NCBI RefSeq assembly: GCF_052857255.1
Contig: NC_135505.1
Span: 57,469,368-57,533,367, forward strand
DNA: 64,000 bases
Direction: 5' to 3'
Origin: Amblyomma americanum
Taxonomy: Eukaryota; Arthropoda; Arachnida; Ixodida; Ixodidae
Below the pieces are notes generated by a model. That model saw nothing but the letters and a program-made list of their open reading frames with translations. It was not told where the DNA came from and searched no databases. A program made the translations under genes and the position numbers. This document shows positions 1-11,152 of the stretch, piece after piece (the stretch's first letter is position 1; every line of letters begins with the position of its first letter).

Positions 1-2106
1 AACTAAAGTTGTTACACCAGGCCTAAGGACAAATTCAAGTTGATCTCAGTTAAATTTTTATCACGTTTCTATTTCATATAACTCATCTCGATAGAAATGG
101 AGCCTTTTAGAAGCTGAAAGAGAACACATAAAGCATTACGATCCACGGAAAATCAAGCCGTTCTCAGAAGCAATTTACAATAACATCTTTTGCGTATTCC
201 TGATGTTTTCCCTAGGTTCAAGATCCCAAAGTGATACTCAGTTTCAATACGGCCCAGTCGAGAATGCCTATTAAAGGTACAGATATCGATGTGCTTGGGT
301 TTGACATATATTGTCTTGACTATGCAACGCGCTTTGAAAATACATATACATTGAGAATACGCGTGCCTGTAGTTTTGTATGCTGAGGTCAAATCTGCTTA
401 ATGCGACTTAAGTAAAGACACTGAGTGCACACAAGACATCTATAGCGCCACATATACGACCAATTCATAAATTCGGCCCCTACCAATAACGGTAAAATCT
501 AAACGTAGAAACAAAACACGAGCCTTCAGGGCGATTTATGCTCTCTACATTAAAAGACAATGAATTGACTTCCTGCAACTGCGAAGACGAAATCACTTTT
601 TACAATGGCTTTAGCCTCAGATAATGCAAGGAAAAATAAAGGTATAAGAAGGATTAGAATGGCAAATCACCTGTGAAACGTTCCCCATAAAAATTACAGT
701 AGGTAGATATAGCCTATTACGCGTACAGATATGACCGTTAATAAATATTTGCGTGGTGGTATTGGTATGCAGAATATATTGTACTATAATGTGGAGAAGT
801 CTGCAATTCCATAGGCATTGATTTCATAGATAACACATCCACCGTGAAATTCATGATCTGCCTTACGCCCCTGTTTAAAGCTTCTGCTCTACCCGAGGGC
901 CTAAACATCGTTCTTTAAGAACGGCCACGTTGGAGATATGACCTTGACGCCGCGAAGAATGGGACAGGGTACTTCGCAACGCATCTTCAGGAATGGTTTG
1001 CATAAGCATAAATCATCATCAGTGCAGTGAAAATACCTTCCTAGAGAAGAAAAAAATTACATCAGAAAAGACTGAAATATTCCGGCTAAAACAAAAAGAT
1101 CTTTCTCGATGTTTCCAATGTTTCCTCATTTGCACAGTTGAAATTTTACACGCACGATTAATATTCCATACCACATTCGTGAAGGAGAATTAGTTTCACA
1201 ATAAATTGATTATGAACAGTCATAGCGCCGTTATCAGCAGTGCTGAAGTGGGTGACCTCTGGAGGCCTCAGTTTTTGTTCAGCGACTGGGGAATCTGCCG
1301 AATTTCAATTGATTATAGAGATAAATAATATTAAAGGCGACATAAGATTACTGGAATATTTTTGACCGCACTCACTCGTATGGAAATACAGCTGCCGTGA
1401 CGAGTATCACACATTGGACCCTATGGCCCTTCCGTGAGAAATACCTAACATGTAGAGTCGGGATAAAAATCCTGACACACCCTCAAAGTTTTGAACCGCG
1501 CCGCACTGCCTGCGGGCGCCATCTGACGATCCAGTGCTCACGTCGAGACCGCTGCCCCGCACCGGGATAAGGGTGACACTGTGAAAGAGCATTTCCAAAT
1601 TCAGTACGAGCGTCAAGCAGCGCAATTTGTTTTGTTTTCGTACGCTTGTCGTTGCCGTGCTGCCTATGTCCCTTGTACCGCCTTTCTCCTCCTTTCTCTC
1701 GTTTCGCCGTCTCATATTTTTTCTTACTCCCCCCAGTGTCATTTCCCTGCCTGCTCCCCTCACTCCTCATTCTTTATTTAATTTGTTCAACGGTTGCTGC
1801 GATTTGCCTCTTGTATTCCTTTTCGCCCTCCTCCGCTGCTCATGAACTTAAAACATCAATCTGACGCGATACCACTGCAGTCCTGAAGAAGAACGCATCG
1901 CGGTCGAAATGTAGACAATATATGTGCATCTGTAGCAGTACCTACTTCACTTAACCTCTTCCCTGAGGAAGCCAACGCATCCTAGATTCTTAACACTATA
2001 TTTATATATAGTCCGCCGCTATGGACGAGGGTGGCGATGGTGAATACTCTCAAGGATCGCTTACACCCAATGAACATAAATACCCACGAGAGCAGCAGAT
2101 TGGACA
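1..2106. other. no gene recognised
   Basis: AT-rich DNA without a convincing coding region. The open frames here are short and overlap on both strands. From about 1560 to 1920 the sequence becomes pyrimidine-rich and ends in a stretch beginning 'cctgaagaagaa' and containing 'ggtcgaaatgt'. This resembles the 3' UTR wording of some Penelope-like elements and is similar in style to 41885-41930. I treat this as a weak hint only. Confidence 0.6.
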
Positions 2107-2366
2107 GCCGTCGCCGTAGCTCACTTGGTAAGAGCACCGGACGCGATATTCGGAGGTCGTGGGTTCGGATCCCACAGGCGGCATGCCTGTTTTTTCTGCT
2201 GCTTTATAAGTAATTTTCTTTAAGCGATTTATTAATCTAAGTACTATAATATCCCACTGATAAGCACAACACATAAAAAAAGAAAAACATTCCCCCATGC
2301 ACCTTGGTGTCGGTGACTGGGCTGCCTTCATAAGTTTGTCACGGGCCCCTCATTTCCTTTAACTTA
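2107..2366 (+). mobile_element. tRNA-headed SINE (tick-type)
   Basis: The first 76 bases fold like a tRNA. The acceptor strand GCCGTCG pairs six of seven with AGGCGGC at 2176-2182. An A box reads TAGCTCACTTGG and a B box reads GGTTCGGATCC, so an internal RNA polymerase III promoter is visible. The head runs straight into a non-tRNA body ('ttctgctgctttataag', 'tttgtcacgggcccctcatt') and stops against a (TA)n tract. The same body occurs again at 2800-2930. A true tRNA gene is unlikely because of that shared body. The family name is not known to me. Confidence 0.7.
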
Positions 2367-2370
2367 TCTG

Positions 2371-2371
<1 letters not shown>

Positions 2372-2429
<58 letters not shown>
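2372..2429. repeat. (TA)n microsatellite
   Basis: Uninterrupted TA dinucleotides directly after the 3' end of the SINE at 2107-2366. Confidence 0.97.
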
Positions 2430-2431
<2 letters not shown>

Positions 2432-2491
2432 TTTAAGAGAAGTGCCCACTTAAATCTTTATTCTGCGGAGCCAACGCAACCTACGTTCGTA

Positions 2492-2494
<3 letters not shown>

Positions 2495-2549
<55 letters not shown>
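2495..2549. repeat. (TA)n microsatellite
   Basis: Second TA array. The 60 bases before it ('gccaacgcaacctacgttc') echo 1971-1990, just before the first T/A-rich stretch. Confidence 0.97.
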
Positions 2550-2554
<5 letters not shown>

Positions 2555-2647
2555 CCCTTCCCCGGCCGGAACGTCAAATACATGTTTTCAAACGTTGGTC
2601 TGTGTTTAGTCACTACTACTGACCGTGCCAAGAAGTATTTTTCTCTA

Positions 2648-2930
<283 letters not shown>

Positions 2931-2985
<55 letters not shown>
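2931..2985. repeat. (TA)n microsatellite
   Basis: Fourth TA array, directly after the 3' end of the second SINE copy, as in the first copy. Confidence 0.97.
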
Positions 2986-2990
<5 letters not shown>

Positions 2991-3587
2991 GCTTCACCGT
3001 GATCTTCCGCAGATATGTAGCAAGCGGACAGATGCAGATTTTTCCTATTCTCCAATGTAGCCGCCTAAGTGCCTATGAAGCAATTATCTAGAGAAAAAAC
3101 TAATGAGACGGCAGAAGTAAAAAGACCGTATGAACAGTGACAATCACTATGGGTGTGCATTAGGGGCTCATATTTGACTCACGGTGAGCAGATAACTAAT
3201 TAGACGAATATAAACCATCATTCTTGCGGAGCCGTCTATGTGGTTGAACACTATGCTTCTTCCAATCTCGTTTTTGCCGCGTCTTGAATCGCAACAAAAT
3301 TAGACGACCTTCTTGGTGTTGCCTAATATATAGCGTCAGAACTGCAACGTTGTCGTTGTGGAGGCCCGAATTTCAACAGCACCACTCCTGAGAGAGTCAA
3401 ACGCATGGAGAAGGCAACTAAATATAGAGATACTGCACGAAGATCCCTGTGCTAACACGATTCAGTTCTTATTTTAACTTTGCTTGATGAGCTAGCTGAC
3501 AAACGACTACTTATTCATTTCAACGAGCATAATGGGCACAGCTTTATAATTAGCTCCCTGCTAGGCTACCGCTGTTTTTAATCCACA
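2986..3587. other. no gene recognised
   Basis: Unique-looking AT-rich DNA between the microsatellites and the 216-bp tandem array. Nothing recognisable on either strand. Confidence 0.6.
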
Positions 3588-5081
3588 TTAACTCCTTAAT
3601 GGGGTGGCCACACTTGTTATATGAAGCCTTTTTTGTTCTCCTGAAACAATGTGCGCCATCAATGCAACAGCGCCGAAATGGATCAACTGCGGTGTTAAAC
3701 ACCTCATTACCGCCACGAAGTGGTTAGCGGAACGAAAACGGTCTGTTAAATTGGCCGTAGTCTCCATCGTTTGGTGCTCACCGAAACTTAAAAGAGGTGC
3801 GACTCGATCGAAGACGCTGCGGGAGCTAGCGCTAATCACCACTGCTAGAAGACGAACGTAGGAGCTGACCTTTAATAATGCAACAGCGCCAAAATGAATC
3901 AACTGCGGTGTTAAACACCTCATTACCGCCACGAAGTGGTTAGCGGAACGAAAACAGTCTGTTAAATTGGCCGTAGTCTCCATCGTTTGGTGCTCACCGA
4001 AACTTAAAAGAGGTGCGACTCGATCGGAGACGCTGCGGGAGCTAGCGCTAATCACCACTGCTAGAAGACGAACGTAGGAGCTGACCTTTAATAATGCAAC
4101 AGCGCCAAAATGAATCAACTGCGGTGTTAAACACCTCATTGCTGCCACGAAGTGGTTAGCGGAACGGAAACAGTCTGTTAAATTGGCCGTAGTCTCCATC
4201 GTTTGGTGCTCACCGAAACTTAAAAGAGGTGCGACTCGATCGAAGACGCTGCGGGAGCTAGCGCTAATCACCACTGCTAGAAGACGAACGTAGGAGCTGA
4301 CCTTTAATAATGCAACAGAGCCAAAATGAATCAACTGCGGTGTTAAACACCTCATTACCGCCACGAAGTGGTTAGCGGAACGAAAACAGTCTGTTAAATT
4401 GGCCGTAGTCTCCATCGTTTGGTGCTCACCGAAACTTAAAAGAGGTGCGACTCGATCGGAGACGCTGCGGGAGCTAGCGCTAATCACCACTGCTAGAAGA
4501 CGAACGTAGGAGCTGACCTTTAATAATGCAACAGCGCCAAAATGAATCAACTGCGGTGTTAAACACCTCATTACCGCCACGAAGTGGTTAGCGGAACGAA
4601 AACAGTCTGTTAAATTGGCCGTAGTCTCCATCGTTTGGTGCTCACCGAAACTTAAAAGAGGTGCGACTCGATCGGAGACGCTGCGGGAGCTAGCGCTAAT
4701 CACCACTGCTAGAAGACGAACGTAGGAGCTGACCTTTAATAATGCAACAGCGCCAAAATGAATCAACTGCGGTGTTAAACACCTCATTACCGCCACGAAG
4801 TGGTTAGCGGAACGAAAACAGTCTGTTAAATTGGCCGTAGTCTCCATCGTTTGGTGCTCACCGAAACTTAAAAGAGGTGCGATTCGATCGATGACGCTAC
4901 GGGAGCTAGCACTAATCACCACTGCCAGAAGACGAACGCAGGAGCTGACCTTTAAATTAGTGCAAGGAATCAAGACATAGCAAACGGTGGCTGTTATAGG
5001 TAACCAACTCAGCATGGGTACCAAAACGAAGATTATCTCGGTGGGCGAGCTGCCGTGGCTGCTGCTACGGTCGCTATACAT
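3588..5081 (-). CDS. hypothetical 72-aa repeat protein, doubtful
   Basis: A 497-codon frame is open across the whole tandem array. It encodes six copies of a 72-residue unit that contains 'LLAVVISASSRSV', 'LLSFGEHQTMETTANLTD' and 'MRCLTPQLIHFG', with short unique ends. Copies differ by a few substitutions (V/A, G/S, C/R, S/F/I). No family is recognised. Because the repeat length is divisible by three, one open unit makes all six open, so frame length is weak evidence of coding. No splice signals, promoter or signal peptide could be supported. It could be a satellite without protein product, a view I find slightly more likely. Confidence 0.2.
   Translation of the reverse strand: MYSDRSSSHGSSPTEIIFVLVPMLSWLPITATVCYVLIPCTNLKVSSCVRLLAVVISASSRSVIDRIAPLLSFGEHQTMETTANLTDCFRSANHFVAVMRCLTPQLIHFGAVALLKVSSYVRLLAVVISASSRSVSDRVAPLLSFGEHQTMETTANLTDCFRSANHFVAVMRCLTPQLIHFGAVALLKVSSYVRLLAVVISASSRSVSDRVAPLLSFGEHQTMETTANLTDCFRSANHFVAVMRCLTPQLIHFGSVALLKVSSYVRLLAVVISASSRSVFDRVAPLLSFGEHQTMETTANLTDCFRSANHFVAAMRCLTPQLIHFGAVALLKVSSYVRLLAVVISASSRSVSDRVAPLLSFGEHQTMETTANLTDCFRSANHFVAVMRCLTPQLIHFGAVALLKVSSYVRLLAVVISASSRSVFDRVAPLLSFGEHQTMETTANLTDRFRSANHFVAVMRCLTPQLIHFGAVALMAHIVSGEQKRLHITSVATPLRS
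3661..4956. repeat. 216-bp tandem repeat, six copies
   Basis: The word 'aatgcaacag' recurs at 3661, 3877, 4093, 4309, 4525 and 4741, exactly 216 bases apart. The copies are nearly identical and differ by scattered single bases, for example 'cgatcgaagac' against 'cgatcggagac'. The last copy diverges after 'gacctttaa'. The even spacing and high identity point to recent amplification by unequal exchange. The period is a multiple of three. Confidence 0.97.
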
Positions 5082-5649
5082 TGCGGGCGTTGGCTTGTCT
5101 AGCTAAAGTTACGAGGTTATTACTGCTTATTTCTCTGGGCTAGGAAAAGGTTTTCTTCTATGTCCAAGGAAACAGCTTCAGTAACTCAAAAGGAATTCAT
5201 GAATAATATTATTCAAATGCAATTTACAATTTACAATTCAAGAGCCACTGCAGTGCCGCCAAATAATATTTGATAAATATAAATTACCGTTGGAATCTAA
5301 ATTCACTCAGCGAAGCGTTTGATCGTTTGAACCTGAAGGTTTATTGGACATGCTATTCGTTTTTGGTGTGCGCAGCGTTCTGTGCTCTTTTTTTATAATC
5401 CTTTTTTTCAACCACGGCACCGTGTTTATACTAGTCAAAAGTTACGCTACAGGTTACTTCAGTGTCCTCAAAGGAATTATCCTCGAATCGTTTTTTTTTT
5501 CAACGTTTCTGTCACCGATATCCTAGTGAAGGGAAACGGCGCACACTGTGTGCTATACGCAGATTACACGAGCTTATCGCTTCCTGGTAGATATGTAAAT
5601 ACTGTAGTAAGAAAACGTTTAACACGAGGCGTGTTCGACTGCAGCGATT
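5082..5649. other. no gene recognised
   Basis: AT-rich DNA with T-runs. Short open frames lack any recognisable motif. Confidence 0.55.
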
Positions 5650-5723
5650 GCCTGGTGCCCTCGCGCAGTGGTTAGCGAAGGTGATCGGTTCGCGGGGCCG
5701 CGGATTTGCATCCCAGTCCCGGA
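5650..5723 (+). other. degenerate tRNA-like sequence
   Basis: A box-like 'gcgcagtggttagcg' is followed 35 bases later by a B box-like 'ggatttgcatccc', and the spacing suits a tRNA-derived SINE head. The acceptor stem does not close well. Probably an old SINE remnant rather than a working tRNA gene. Confidence 0.35.
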
Positions 5724-8512
5724 TATTTACTTGATTTGTTTTTATTTGCTTCTTTCACTTGGCACAAAGCTTCATCCACGGCGAAACCGCAAACATCCCG
5801 AGATCTTGCTCATGGTTTACCGATCGGATATCGCTTGCGCGCTGTTAATTCCCGATCATTGTACAGTTTAAGGCAGTCCGCTGTTTTGCAAAATTTTCCT
5901 TCTTGCGGTTTCCTACACCACACTCGATATAGCATAAGAATTGATGTAATAATGAACTTAGTTTGCTGTGCCGTGACTTCTGAGATGCAAATGTCAACAG
6001 CGTTTTAAAATGTACGTCGCAGTTGAAAAGACCGGAAAGTGGTTCTAGCACCGCTGGACCTGAAGATGGCTGATACCAAGCGGGCACACTAATTTTAAGT
6101 TAGATTGACTGATGTACAACTTGCCATTCTTATTGTGATGAATGCATGCACGGAAGTCCTTAATTAACGCCCTAGTAGAAATTGATGCGGGCATATTTTA
6201 ACATGTGTAAAGAGTTTTCGGCCAGGTAATGCTATTGACTATGTTCTATGTTCAAGATTATTATCCTGCATATTTCTTAACGAAAAATTTTGACTCCAGA
6301 GAAATTTAATAGATCTTATGTAAATTCGGGAAGCTGTACTAAATGAATTTGCATTCAACTTTGGTGAAAGCGTATTACGACGTACATAACTGAATGCAGA
6401 GATGCTCAACTTTTTCGATAATGTTTTTTCATTACTGCCTTGCACGGGCATCAGGCAAAATCAAGGTGTCAATGGCAGCTTTTGTCGGCTTTTGGGCTCC
6501 ATATTTTGGTTCAAAATAAAGCATCGAAATCAAATATGCCAAAGTTAAGTGAAATTTCTGTGAAGGCTTTATAGTTTCCTTACAAGCCGTATGGCGCCAC
6601 TGATTACGATGCTACCGACTCCTAATTATTCAAAATCTTGTTATAAATGGACGATAGCATAAAACGCATAAAGCGGTTCTGCAATCATATATACCCACAT
6701 GTTTCTTGCAATCCAATATATTGAGCCCGCAAAAATGCAATCGCTTACTTCACATTGTACACAATCTAAGCATCCTTGTCTAGAATTCTGTTGCCGCAAC
6801 CAGCTTCGCTTTATGTTTTGAAAAAGAAAAGAAGACAACAAACCAGGAGACGAAGTAAAATAATCAAGCATGCGTTTATTATGAGCCAAGAAATAGGCTC
6901 CTCGGCAATATCTAGACAAGAAGCCAAAGTCAGAAGACTGCAGTCCGACCCTGGATATGTTCATTACTGAGCGGAATAGTTTGAAGGAGAAACAAAACTA
7001 CAAACTTGTAAGTACAGTATCACAGGACAAATGAAATGGATGCACTGCTGAGTGAAAGAACTTAATAAAGTGTTGAGCTGAATGAACAGATATGATGACG
7101 GATAGTAAACGCCACACTAGTCATAATAAGTGAGATACAAGACATAAATGAACTGCAGAGTTAAAGAGTGCACACAGTTCTTAGAACTGAACTTCTGTTT
7201 TACCAATTTGGGCCGTCCAAGCCAGAAGAAAGCTACGCGTAAGTGAATTGGCTTAAAGAGACACTGAAGAGAGCTCTATTGGATTTTTTTCGTTGGCAAA
7301 ATCCGATAGTTCGGCATTTCATAGCTTTGTTGCCGCTTGTACGGGAGCGAAAGATATATTTCAAAGAAATTTGGATTCGAAGTTGAAAAAGTTTTTCCTG
7401 CCGCTCCGATTCAAACTCGAGAACTCTTATGACGTCACGGAGAACTCTTATGACGTCGTAGGACGGAGTGACGTGAAACGTGACGTAAACGCAGACTCCG
7501 CGATTTCTGATGACTAGCGGTGCGGTCTAGCAGCTTCCGAAATGAAAGCTGCCGCCGCCGCACGTTGAAGGCATCTATCGGGGGTCGCCACCGTCGCTTC
7601 GTTTACGTTTGCACCGGCGTCTTGCCAGCGTTACGATGGATCCCGTTCCCGAACTCGACGACGTAGTTCTCGCAAAAACTCCGGCCTGCATTTCAGTGAC
7701 CTCAGCCCCACAGAGCGTGCGATGCTTTTTAGGGAGCACGGTTAGGTTAGGCGCCGGTGGGTCGTTTCCCCCTTCCTCAGTGAGCAGCTGTTGCAAACTA
7801 AATATCATGACCCCACTGCGGGGAGCCGCGAGGGGCCAGGACAAGGCCGGCGCGTTGCACCCATCGGAGGCTGGCCGGGGCTTTGGGGCCAACGGATCGT
7901 GATTCCTTGAACGGCGCGGAAGGTCCAAGTTATTTATTTTTTTGCGACAAAAACTGGTGGGTGCTCAAGGGCGGTCGCGTTTAAAGTTGGCGGCTTGAAG
8001 GTAAAGCCGGCGCACGACGCTTCAACGTCTTCCGCTAGATCCAACGGGTCCACTGGATCGGGCTCTCTCGCCCACTTGCATGTACCTTCAGATGCGTACT
8101 GTGAATGGATTAAATTAGCCGAGAGCTCGAAAAGAACAGCTCCGCCCAACTGCCGAAGCCATTGAATTATGTCGTAACGCGCACCTCGCCGCAGAGCCGA
8201 ATCAGTCTGGTCGGGCCGGGCCGGCGGCGGCTGGCGCACTCGGCGCGAAATAGAGACAAGCTCCGTCTCCCCGCCAGTGCGGTCAGAGTGCGTCTCTGCC
8301 GCCGAACGCGTCGGTGGTCAAGCGCAGTTGGAGTATAGAGGGTCTCGCTTTGACCGACGTGACGTCACCGTGCAGCGCGCGCGCGTTACGCGGGAGCATA
8401 AACGCGCCTTAACAGAGCCTGCGCTTAGCCGCTAACCAACGTATACGGCGGCGGCATCTACAAGAGCCACTGAAACGCCCCGCTCACTCACTGAATAAAA
8501 AAAAATCCTGTG

Positions 8513-8580
8513 CTGAGGCTCCGAATCGAACCAGGGCCTTTGCTGTTTGAGGCGGAGACGCTACCACTCCGCCGCAACGT
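8513..8580 (-). other. tRNA-like sequence inside the TTAA element
   Basis: On the minus strand an A box-like 'gcggagtggtagcgtc' is followed by a B box 'ggttcgattcgg' at tRNA spacing. The acceptor stem is imperfect. An A-run lies just beyond its 3' side (8498-8506 on plus). A SINE head or decayed tRNA copy fits better than a working gene. Confidence 0.4.
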
Positions 8581-9168
8581 CTCAGGGCAAATGCATCGAT
8601 AAAGGCTCATCTAGTGAATGCACTCTTCCGATGGAGAAATCTCCGCGCTTTCGCAACGTATATCCTAGCCCAGCAGAGCTAGGTCAGCAGCAATTTTTCT
8701 TAACTGCCTTGCACCTTGTCTCCTGTCCCTAATAAACGATTTCCGTTAAGTAGTTTGAAGTTGACTGGCACAGCCGGGAATGTTTCGCCGGGGGAGCGTG
8801 CGAAGACACAAGTGCTGCCTTGTACGATCACCGACCGTCGTGCCATCATAGTTTTTCATCGACCGTGGCGATCATCTGACCAGCCTTAACAGGCTCCTTC
8901 AAAGGTTAACTAGCACTTGAACCAGCACTTGCAGTTGATCTGGTGTTCGGCGCTTGTAAATCGAAGCGCGCGTAAAAAACAATACCACGGGGCAACCAAA
9001 GCTCATAGACGCGAAGCGCCATAAATAATCGAAACTCTCCTGGCCGCCTGCGGCGCCGCCAAGCATCGGTTTTCTTTGCTTCCAACATTCAGGTTGTCTT
9101 TTTTCTGTCTTCTTTGTGTGATAAAGTGCACTATAGGTTTTAAAACAAAACTTACTTCAATATTGAAC

Positions 9169-9204
9169 CGTGGCGTCTCTTGTCCTACGACAAGAGACGC
9201 CACG
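9169..9204. repeat. perfect 16-bp inverted repeat
   Basis: Arms 9169-9184 and 9189-9204 are exact reverse complements, separated by the four bases CTAC. It lies inside the TTAA element about 160 bases from its right end. Confidence 0.95.
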
Positions 9205-10587
9205 CTTGTACTTGCGAGATTGGCCTGTGGTGGCGATACCTGTTTTATGGTTCTTGCTATTTTCTACCTTACAAGTGCTTCGTTTTCCGTAAGAACGGCG
9301 TTTTTGTGATTAGGAGCTGGTATTTTATTGATACAAGCGTACTTCAGTTTCTCCTCAGTGACCCTTTAATGGCAATAACAGTCGTTTTCCGTTACATGAC
9401 CTCACTGCGATTGAAGTTGGCCAATTAAGAAATTGGGCAAGTTCAATCAATTCAGCTCTATTTATTCGTCTACCAGAACGGAACACACAACTATTCATTT
9501 TATTATCTTTTTTCTAGGCTGAAGAAGTTGCCAAAGAGCAGTTACGTCCTTGTCCAACAGAAGTAATCTACTGCGTAGAATAAACTGCGACAGAATTTCT
9601 GCGGCACTTTGTGCTTACTGATCTTAAGGTAGTCGTCAAGTAATGGTTCCGAGCTAACATTACGACTAATAGCGGCAAATGAAACTGCTTCCTATTGCAT
9701 TGTATTTGCTATATTTCTGTCTGAAAATCACAACGTACTGCCGCAAGAAAACCAGCCAATATCGCTTCATAACCTGTCCAGACTCAAGGGTCCAATGAAG
9801 CCCTATAGCCTAGCACCATCCAGAAGGCTACAGGGCGAGAAGCGTTTGAGAACACAGAAAAAGCGCAAGAAGTTCCTGCTCTTGCCTCCTTTTTGCTAAT
9901 ATCACTTCATGTCATTTTTATATGTAAGAAGAGCAGTGCGACTCCTCAGGCGCTTTCTTTTTGAAATGTTTGTGCATTTACGATTAGCAATTGAAACGAC
10001 GAAGGCTCCTTTTGAAGAACCGTTCCTTAAGCTTGCTGTTTTGCTTTTTAGGCCAGGGATGACTGATCGAAAACGCCAACTAACGCTATTGTTTTGTGAT
10101 GTCAACAGCGCCACGTGTAGGGCTGGTGAGCTCAACACGAAAGCTTTACTCAAGAAAACTTATACCAGCTTGAGAACTAAATAGTCTGCAATAAGTACAC
10201 GATAAAGAACAATTAGCATTTTGTACGTCTTCTTAGCCGGCTATAAAGAAAACGGATTTCTGCAGGCGCATTATTCAGTTCATTATATCGATGTTCAAAA
10301 AGAATTTCAAATTGCTTGGGTCGGCGCCCCAACGCAAATATTTATTAAAGAAAACACACGCTACGCCTTCTTTTCTCCGTTTAATTATTGTCAAGCACGT
10401 GTACACCGAAAAAATCTTTACAAGCCGAACAGTGGGGAAACTTGAATGCAATGAGGCGTGCTGGTCCTTACGCCACCATGAGCAATTAATCGCAACATTT
10501 TCTGCAATTAATGTTACTTACTTAATTACTTACTAGTAAATGGTTGTTAAAGCATGCAGACACTGCCGAGTCACTTCTCTTGTGGGC

Positions 10588-10606
10588 GGGGGGGGGGGGG
10601 GGGGGG
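10588..10606 (+). repeat. poly-G tract
   Basis: Nineteen consecutive G, preceded by GGGC. The paralogous place in unit B (20122-20146) is an interrupted G-rich tract. G-quadruplex formation is possible, and the length may be an assembly uncertainty. Confidence 0.9.
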
Positions 10607-10976
10607 TGGACAACTTTTATAGATAGAAGCTACTGTGCGCTGCTGGACATAGAGATGGTACAAGTGGTGAAAGGCCGTTTTCCAAGATTTTCATGACATG
10701 TCTAATCGGGATGCACTTGATAGCTACCATGCTCTCCGCAGCAGTCATTTATTATATCTTGAGATAGCGTTTATGACGACAATTTGCGTGTTTTACGCAG
10801 TCATATAGTGCACAATTGCTGTGGAAACTGAGGCGTGTCCACGGCTTAGTGCACCATTCACGGTTCAAAAATTTCAATACTTCCGTAAAAATAAACGGTC
10901 AAGCACGATTGTCCGTTTTGTGAATGCTTGCATGGATGCTTCCAGAACGGGTAGTGACCTATATCGCGGCGGATAA

Positions 10977-11074
10977 TGTCATGGGGGCGCTCGCTACCCG
11001 CTCGGTGCTCGCTGTGACATGTGCCCTGTTGTCCGGTTGTCCTTGCGCCTGCCTAGACTGCAGGCGACGTAACA
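10977..11074 (+). mobile_element. 98-bp LTR, 5' LTR of gypsy copy A
   Basis: Begins TGTCATGG and ends GACGTAACA. It has the same length and wording as 20523-20620 and 30616-30713. Short LTRs are known for Mag-type Ty3/gypsy elements. It is followed by degenerate gag sequence in the same orientation. Confidence 0.75.
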
Positions 11075-11152
11075 TCTTGGGTGAATGTGTCCGGTAAACG
11101 ATCTCCACGCCACGCAGCCCGATGCGATCGTCAGGCCGTGCCTACTACCATC

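Larger units (their letters stand above)
7257..9365. mobile_element. 2.1-kb TTAA-flanked transposon-like element
   Basis: TTAA stands at both edges (7253-7256 and 9366-9369). The termini are imperfect inverted repeats: AGAGACACTGAAGA on the left, and the right end read in reverse is AGGGTCACTGAGGA (11 of 14 match). The paralogous unit B lacks the insert and reads TTTAGG at the empty site near 18957-18962. TTAA target choice is a hallmark of piggyBac-type elements, but no transposase is visible. The interior is GC-rich between about 7540 and 8420, with short open frames on both strands that I cannot assign. It is likely a non-autonomous element or one with its own nested insertions. Confidence 0.7.
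5866..10976. repeat. segmental duplication, unit A upstream part
   Basis: Long collinear similarity to 17258-20522. Matching landmarks are 'cactcgatatagcataag' (5922 and 17314), 'ccaagcgggcacactaatt' (6076 and 17470), 'gaagctgtactaaat' (6330 and 17727), 'gtaatggttccgagct' (9639 and 19209) and a G-rich tract (10588 and about 20122). Identity is moderate, with many indels, so the duplication is old. It is interrupted here by the TTAA-flanked element at 7257-9365. Both copies run into a 98-bp gypsy LTR. No gene is recognised in the shared part; its short open frames are not conserved between the two copies. Confidence 0.85.

Noticed and set aside
2107..2182. Functional tRNA gene
   Set aside because: The acceptor stem is imperfect and the sequence continues into a SINE body that occurs again nearby.
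3661..4956. CRISPR array
   Set aside because: The repeats are contiguous 216-bp units without spacers, in a eukaryotic setting.
7575..7928. Overlapping frames of about 100 codons on both strands in the TTAA element
   Set aside because: High GC lowers the stop frequency; neither frame shows a recognisable domain or a start context.
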